64,000 nt of DNA from Halichoerus grypus (lineage: Eukaryota > Chordata > Mammalia > Carnivora > Phocidae), in assembly GCF_964656455.1 (NCBI RefSeq), contig NC_135725.1, forward strand, positions 50,785,688 through 50,849,687, written 5' to 3'. Positions within the stretch are counted from its first letter, which is position 1. The number at the start of each line of letters is the position of its first letter. Below are positions 57,851-64,000 of this stretch, piece by piece. Below the pieces are notes generated by a model. The model was not told the DNA's origin and searched no databases. It was given only the letters and a program-made list of their open reading frames with translations. Position numbers and translations under genes: made by a program.

Positions 57851-59640
57851 ATTTTATGGATTTTTTTTTATTCCTGTTTAAATGAGCTCCTAAGAATAAC
57901 CGTAGAAGACTCTTTGGAAATGGACTGGCATGATTCAGAAACCTATATTTACACTTCTTGGAGATAGATTCTTGGTTTAAACCCCTCTCCACCATGTGCA
58001 GAATGAAGGTAAAATAGAGACAGAAGGGCAATCGGGCGTGAGGATGACACACACCCAAAGACCAATCTCTGAAGCCTCGGGTTCCACTCCACCAGATACC
58101 TTCCTTTTTATTCCACTCCTGCTCCCACATGAAAGAGGAAACAGTCCCTGAAGCCAATTTCAGTCTCACAGTTTAGAGCTCGGTACTTCACATGCTTCTT
58201 TAAGATGTGTGATCTTTTTCCATCATCTCTAAGATCTCCTAGATGTCTGACCTTTCACTCATGATGTCTCGATATTCTTTGACAGAAAACTGCTGTTGAC
58301 TTATAACCTACCCTTTCCTTTTTTCTTTTTTCTTTTTTTTTTTGGCCTTTCCATCGGCAAAGTCACACAATGTCGTTGCAAGTCAAAATCAAGAATGAAA
58401 CATTAATATATGTAAGAATTTTAGAGAAAATATAAAGAGCGAAGCTACTATATAAATATGTAGCAGCATCCAAAAAATGGTAAAATTCCATCTGCTGCTT
58501 TATCACATAAGTATGATTTACTTTGTCTATACCTATTTAGCTGATTCACAGTTATACACACCAATACAAATAAATTCCTCAGTTGGACATACTGCCATAT
58601 AGGTATGATATAATGGGTTTTAAAGGATAAGCAGTTGTCCCCTTAGGAACGAGCTCAGTTTTCATCCTGCTGCCTATCTCTTTAGTGGAGTTAGTGGATC
58701 TCTTCATGCAAGAAACATTCACTAAGAAGGGTGATGGATGATATTTGGTTCCCATTAGAGTAAGTTGCTTTGGCCCCAAGTAAAAGAACTGAAAGGAACA
58801 GGAAAAAACCTGGTATGTCCTATTCAGAAGCTGAAGCACATTTACTGTGACATTTGATGATAGCAATGTGCCTTGGTACCATATTACTTGGTGTGTCATT
58901 CTTAGATCTTATGTTGCCATAACAACAGAATATGTGTGTGTGTTTAGCAGAAAGACAATCCATTTTTCCCCCAGTCAATTTTTTTCTTTGATCTAAAGAA
59001 CTTGCTTCTTTTCTTTGAAGTTGTTCACAATAGGGCATGATAGAAGGAGCACAGGCAATAATTACAGAAACTTCAATAGAAAAAAAAAAAAACAAAACAT
59101 GTTTTAAATGAAAGTTTTAAGCCCCTTGTCTTATGTCCCAGGACTGTTAAAGATGATTGAAGTGATTCCTGCCGGTATCTATCACAATGCCCTTTTCCCC
59201 TTATCAGAGACCAGCCAAAGATACAAAGGTTATGCCTTTCTTGATTAATCTATGTGACAGGGGCAAATTGCCTGTTGTTTCTGGTTTTTTCTAGAGTGCC
59301 AGAGGCAGGAAACTACTATGCTTCACTAGTGACTCATAAGAAAACTTAATAGAAGGTCTCTAATGCCCACTGGCCCTACAGTTCCTGATTGATGTAGTCC
59401 CAAACTCAGCAGGGTCCCCTCATTGAACCAAACATGTCAGAGGAATGGGAGGGAGTGTGGGGGAAGGGTCCCTTGCACTCTGGTAGTCAGGAAGGTGGGT
59501 CCGACATATTTTGCTCTTAGTCATTTTATCTATATTTATGAAGACAACATTTTGTTATCATTGTTACCTGTCAAGTGACTACATTTGTGTGGTGGCTTTA
59601 TTATCTTGCTGTTTTAAAAATATAGTTAATAGAGTTGGAT
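57850..59640. other. Unassigned DNA with short minus-strand ORFs
   Basis: Minus-strand ORFs of 91-106 codons (57849-58169, 58579-58899, 58820-59095) have no recognisable domain, signal or spacing, and two overlap each other. Poly-T and poly-A tracts lie at about 58330-58342 and 59080-59092. Confidence 0.4.
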
Positions 59641-59775
59641 GTCCCTTTGCAATCCTCAGTTTCCTAGACTGTAAAGTGGATTAATTAACACATACCTCAT
59701 GGTTCTTTTGGGAAGATGATATTAAATAATTTTGCAAATACTTAAAAGAGTACCTAGAAAAACTTTAAGAGCGTA
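59640..59775 (+). repeat. MIR
   Basis: 'cctcagtttcctagactgtaaagtgg' then 'acatacctcatggttcttttggg' and 'aatacttaaaagagtacctag' follow the MIR core and tail in sense. Confidence 0.7.
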
Positions 59776-60170
59776 ATCGATGGTGATTAACTATATGTAG
59801 ACACGTGAAAGACTCTGAAAGGTGCTCTTAGGGCTACTGCTGAGTTGATGACACATGCTCTTCACCCCTGGAAGTTAATGCTCCCCTTTTCAGTACAGTG
59901 TTGAAGTGTTGATCAAATTTGCATTTGGAAGCTCTCAGGCTGACTACCACCCAGGAGCTAAACCAACACAACTAGCTACAGAGAGGCACTATGCTAGGGG
60001 TGTAACACTTTGCAGCATTTAACTGTGATGTTGATGTTGGGTTGGAAGGTACTTATCATAAAATCATTCTTTTATATACTTTTAACCCAAAAGAAACTTT
60101 AAAAATATTTACAAATATTTTCAGGGTCAAATATGTACACATACTTAATATTTGGTATGCATATCTTATC
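59776..60170. other. Unassigned DNA
   Basis: No gene or named repeat recognised. Confidence 0.35.
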
Positions 60171-60171
60171 A

Positions 60172-60352
60172 CAGTGTTTTTCAAATCTAGCTGTGCATGA
60201 GAATCACAATGGAGAATATTAAAAATACAGATTCATGGGCAACCCAACACTGGTGTTCTGATTCAGTAGGAAAAGACGGCACCCCCAAACTGGCATTCTG
60301 ACCATTACTAAGACTGTTCTGATACCCAATGAGGTTTGGGAATTACAGTTCC
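60172..60352. mobile_element. MER5A-like hAT-Charlie element
   Basis: It starts 'cagtgtttttcaaatctagctg' and contains 'catgagaatcacaatgga' and 'attcagtaggaaaa', with a closing 'gtttgggaattaca'. This matches the MER5A layout (cagtggttctcaaac ... gcacattagaatcacctgg). No coding capacity. Confidence 0.75.
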
Positions 60353-60354
60353 AC

Positions 60355-61605
60355 AGCGGTTCCAGTATGGAAACAATACAACTTTGTAGTAAAAACACAG
60401 GACCCATTTGTACTTTATTTTTCTTTCTTCTCATATATTCATGTACATGTCTCTCAGAAAAAGATAATATGGCACCCAATTGGAAGATATGCCAGAAAAA
60501 ATTGCTGATCTGAGAGAAAAAGACTGTGTGATGCTTTACAAACTTATCATTACCTCATCCATGTAGAAGCACTACATTTGATTTTTGCAAAATTTTCTTT
60601 TCCTTGGACCTTAACTAGTGAAGCATCTTAAATATGCACTGTCTTCAAATTTATCTCAGCAAAAGGCAAGGATTATAGTCCATCATTGTAGCCTGTTTTT
60701 GTATTTCCATTTATGGATTGACCTTCATTATAATGTTAAGTAATTAATGAGATATGAAGAATGAAAGTATTATGGAGCTTTATATCAGTTCAAGTCTATT
60801 CAGTATTATTACATCTTTGACAGAGGAAAATAAAATCCATGATAAAAATGAGAATTACGAACTCTTCTAAACTAATTTAACTGTGGTTTTTGAACATCTT
60901 TTGGGTCAACTCATTAGTTCTCCCTGTTCACTGTCAGTCTCAATACATACGTGACTGACCCAACTTTACAATATTCTTCACAACCCCTCAGAGACAGCCG
61001 ACAGAACTGCAGAATATATGGAGTAATTTCTCATGCATATAACATGGCCCTGTGGATTAAATTTGGCTAGATAATGTTACGTATTCTCTAAAAGCATCCC
61101 TCTTTTAAGTATAAGCTCCCATGGATTCTTTGATTTTTTTCTTCAGTTACGATTTACTGGCTAAATCCTACCTAAGCTGGTAGAGGCACCAACTAACAGC
61201 AGTGCTGTGGGGGCTCAAAGAGCATCTATGTTTCTTGGAGACATATGAGAGTATTTTGTTCAGCCTGCATATAGCAAATGGGTCATGAAGCTGCTTGAAA
61301 AAGTTGTTTCCCTGCTTAAAAGAGCGAAACTCTATGTGAAAATCTTTTTAGATATCCTCCCAAGACACCTGTAACTTTTCATGCATTCTAATATTTTTTA
61401 GTTTATGCCCTCTATTCTTCTTTGAATTGATTCCATTAGGACTCTGTTTTTTCAAATTTTATTAATTATACTGAGATCATAAACTCCATGTAAGAATACA
61501 CATACCATAGTGATTTTCCATTTTATCATAGTAACTGTGAGACTGAGAAATAGAGAATGCACAAAAATAAAACATAGGAGTTGGAACGACTTAGATTTTA
61601 CTCTG
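60355..61605. other. AT-rich DNA, nothing recognised
   Basis: No gene or named repeat seen. An 86-codon minus ORF (60219-60479) overlaps the MER5A-like element and is not a gene candidate. Confidence 0.45.
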
Positions 61606-61609
61606 TCAG

Positions 61610-61750
61610 TCTGGGGGTGATCGGGAGCCAGTTTGTCACTCTAAGCCATCCTCCCATATGAAAAGGGGCATAAAGATGCCTACCCTCTACTCTATAACAT
61701 TATTGTGAGTTTAGCAGAAGGTGACTAATGTGAAGATGCTTTGAAATTGT
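61610..61750 (+). repeat. MIR fragment
   Basis: 'ccatcctcccatatgaaaagggg' then 'ctctataacattattgtgagtttagc' and 'atgtgaagatgctttg' follow the MIR core and tail in sense, with strong divergence. Confidence 0.6.
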
Positions 61751-61754
61751 GAAT

Positions 61755-62135
61755 TATTATATAAGAGAAATTATGGTATTAAAATAAATCACCTCCAGAC
61801 TAACACCTCAGTTTTTATAGAGTGGAAGAGTGAACAGGCTTTTATATACAATGGATTTTAGCCAGAAATCAGTGCCGAGATTTATATATGTCTTTTGTGA
61901 ATTATGGTTAATAATGCCTCTTAGGAGTGCTGTCAAGATGAATGAGATAAAATTTATCTCTGGACTGCATTTGGCTCCCAACTTCCACTTTCTAAAACTC
62001 ATCCTGTCTTCCAAATCCATCCAGCTCAAATTTTGGGGAAGCTTTACATATAAAAGTTTGACAAAAAAACAAACAACAAAAACATCTTTCCTCTGCCTTC
62101 TCACAGGTGCTATATAGTTCCATCATGAAATGTGT
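61755..62135. other. Overlapping short ORFs, no gene recognised
   Basis: Two overlapping ORFs (95 codons plus, 98 codons minus) share this interval, a sign of chance. No domain seen. Confidence 0.4.
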
Positions 62136-62139
62136 CTCA

Positions 62140-62275
62140 CAGTGATTATTATTTGTTCACTGCCTGCTAGGTTATACCATAAGCTCCTTGAAATAGAGGA
62201 CAAGTGATTTAATTAACTTTATATTCCCAACATCTGACAAACATCAGCTACCACTCAGTAATTTGTGGAATTAAA
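62140..62275 (+). mobile_element. L2 LINE 3' end fragment
   Basis: 'ccataagctccttgaaatagaggacaagtg' then 'ccaacatctgacaaacatcag' and 'actcagtaatttgtggaatta' follow the L2 tail ('gtaagctccatgagggcagggac ... ctcaataaatatttgttgaatg'). Confidence 0.65.
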
Positions 62276-62279
62276 GTAA

Positions 62280-63780
62280 GTAGTTGAGTAATGGGCATTC
62301 AACTGATGCTAAGTATATAAACATTCTATTCTAATTCTCACAATATTAAAATTCAACACTTTATTGTTTAGAAATTTTAAAAATACCCTAACAGCAGTAT
62401 TATTATATTGAGTGTTATCATGTGAGATATTTTATTCAGGGGAAGTGCTCTTCTGTAACAAACTGAATATTACAATAAAATTTAATTTCAAAAAAAATTC
62501 TGCCACATCTTGAAAATTGCAACACTATATCTCCTTAAGATGCTTGTCCTATATCCATATCCTTATGGAGATATTGTTGGTGCTATTTAAGTTCCAAATC
62601 ACCTGTAAGTTCCACCCAAGTGATTAATACATTTTTTTATACAGTAGTCCTAGAATCCACTGAGTGTGTTTACATACAATGGAATTGTAGTTTGAATGGA
62701 CGGTGGGAAATGAACTTTAATGCTTCCCAGAAATTCACAGTTTCACAATAGCTAGCAAGAAAGATTAAAATGGACAAGTTTCTCACACTTCTAACTTTTA
62801 CTTTTTTTGTTCTCCAAAATTCAAAAAAAAAAAAATACAATAATCTCAGTCTACAGGGACAAGTAGTATTTGGAGCTCCCACAGAGTACCGTGCCCAGAA
62901 GTCTTCAAATCTCTTACTGAATTTCTGAACGTATACACAATGCATGGTGAATGCGCCATCTTTTTCCTTCCCCATTTTCTTGGTTCTTTCTTTTAATTCC
63001 CCTCAAAAGCATATAGAAGCAGATATCAGGGATTGAAGGAGGTAATGATCAGAATTGGTAACTGAAATGGGAAGCTCTGCCTATGATCCTAAGAATTGCT
63101 ATTTTCCCCCAGATAAACATTAACTGTAAGACACGGTGAGAGTCACAGATCCAGGGATGGACGATCCTTTTGAGGACAATAGAGAGAGAATGTGTATAAA
63201 TTTCCTGAGTGAGAAACCTTCCAGATGGAAGCCCTGAAAGTTAGTTTTTCCTGCTTAAAACACAGAGCTTCCTCAAGAGGAAGATAACACTTCCTTCCAT
63301 CGGATAGAGTAAGAGTTTTCAACAGAGTTATTCTAGAATTGGGAAACAAAACAAGTGCAAGGATTTTTTTTTTTACATGACATAGTTAGAAGAAGTCCCA
63401 ATGCTTTTACAGCTGGGGCAAAAAACTTGCACCAGAATATAACACGTACAGTACATCCAAGCACTCCACCCATCACAGGCAATAGCACAGAACTCAAAGA
63501 AAAGTCAACACAGGCCAGTGTATGAAACAAAGTAGAAGCAATCAAAGAGAACAAAGAAGTGACCCAATTCACCCCGCAGTCTTCTCATCAGAGTGGATAC
63601 TCATCTCTAATAGGGAACATTACTGATCAATATTCATACTTGAATATAATAAACACTTCATTGCGTACATGTTTAAGTTAATCAGTGACTGCATTTGTTT
63701 ACCCATTTTGAAAATGAGTTGTTTTTAGGCCACTTATTTGATTGAAAAGTTAAGATTAAAAACAAAAACCTCACATGTTC
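62280..63780. other. AT-rich DNA, nothing recognised
   Basis: No gene. A 101-codon minus ORF (62670-62975) includes a Phe run from the A tract at 62822-62834. Other short ORFs (63143-63572) have no domain. Confidence 0.45.
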
Positions 63781-63784
63781 AAGT

Positions 63785-64000
63785 GTAACATCAACAATAG
63801 ATCATCCCTATAAGTCGATACAACTGAATACTAATCAATAATAAGATAGAACAAACTATAGTTATATAGAACAGAAAGGAGAAGGTTGACACACAGGTAT
63901 GTACTATATTATTTCATTTATATTAAGTTCCAAACTAATCTATAGTGATGCAGTGGAAGAATAAGGATAATGATCATCAGTGGGGGTGTGACTAAAAGAG
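63785..64000 (+). mobile_element. L1M 3' fragment, runs off the window edge
   Basis: 'gatacaactgaatactaatc', 'atgtactatattatttcatttatat' and 'aaactaatctatagtgatgcag' match the L1M ORF2-end/3' region ('catttatatgaaattc...aaactaatctatagtgac'). Truncated by the window edge. Confidence 0.65.

Noticed and set aside
57849..59095. Cluster of 91-106 codon minus-strand ORFs as a possible gene
   Set aside because: No recognisable domains, two overlap, and there is no consistent splice or promoter context.
61808..62117. 95- and 98-codon ORFs on opposite strands
   Set aside because: They overlap almost completely and neither has a domain; explained by chance.
1..64000. CRISPR array, prokaryotic operon or phage content
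   Set aside because: No spaced direct repeats, no ribosome-binding sites with dense long ORFs; the DNA has a mammalian repeat landscape throughout.

Overview
The window looks like nuclear DNA of a carnivoran mammal, most likely an arctoid (bear, seal or mustelid). The main evidence is eleven tRNA-Lys-type CAN-SINE copies (SINEC), most flanked by readable target-site duplications. The younger copies carry the head and body words typical of arctoids rather than the dog or cat subtypes. The 3' end of a carnivoran L1 at about 54.79-55.13 kb agrees. The DNA is AT-rich, has no CpG island, and is dominated by interspersed repeats, as in a gene desert or a very long intron.

I find no protein-coding exon, tRNA, rRNA, snRNA or CRISPR array that I can defend. 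The longest ATG-initiated ORFs are only 142 codons (31719-32147), 129 codons (38607-38996) and 117 codons (395-748). The first and third are driven by low-complexity or repeat DNA, and the second matches no family I recognise.

Layout: 0-20 kb is mostly unique or unrecognised AT-rich DNA with SINEs, MIRs, an L1 3' end (3.3-4.1 kb), a minus-strand coding-like relic that may be a Tigger/pogo transposase or a processed pseudogene (13.75-14.2 kb), and a long L2 LINE remnant (16.0-17.75 kb). At 20.8-24.35 kb there is a decayed class I (gammaretrovirus-like) endogenous retrovirus. Pieces of reverse transcriptase, RNase H and integrase lie in pol order on the plus strand; a SINE splits the pol region and a probable 3' LTR follows. 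At 27.04-27.68 kb there is an independent LTR (TGT...ACA ends, TATA, AATAAA) followed by a possible tRNA-Arg-like primer-binding site. At 31.3-33.36 kb there is a pile-up of plus-strand LTRs, including two divergent copies of one family about 150 bp apart.

The second half holds further LTR remnants (35.2, 41.8-42.4, 44.02-44.35, 53.1-53.6, 54.3-54.55 kb), a GATA microsatellite (39.95-40.12 kb), an internally deleted old L1 split by a young SINE (44.8-47.2 kb), a 102-bp tandem duplication (50.27-50.48 kb), a Tigger-type miniature DNA transposon (52.44-52.75 kb), a MER5A-like hAT element (60.17-60.35 kb), an L2 tail (62.14-62.28 kb) and an L1 3' fragment at the right edge.

Nothing here suggests a new gene system. 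The points most worth checking are the coding-like minus-strand relic, the ERV/LTR cluster, the tandem duplication and the unexplained ORF at 38.6-39.0 kb. Repeat family names come from recalled consensus sequences, not from a search.
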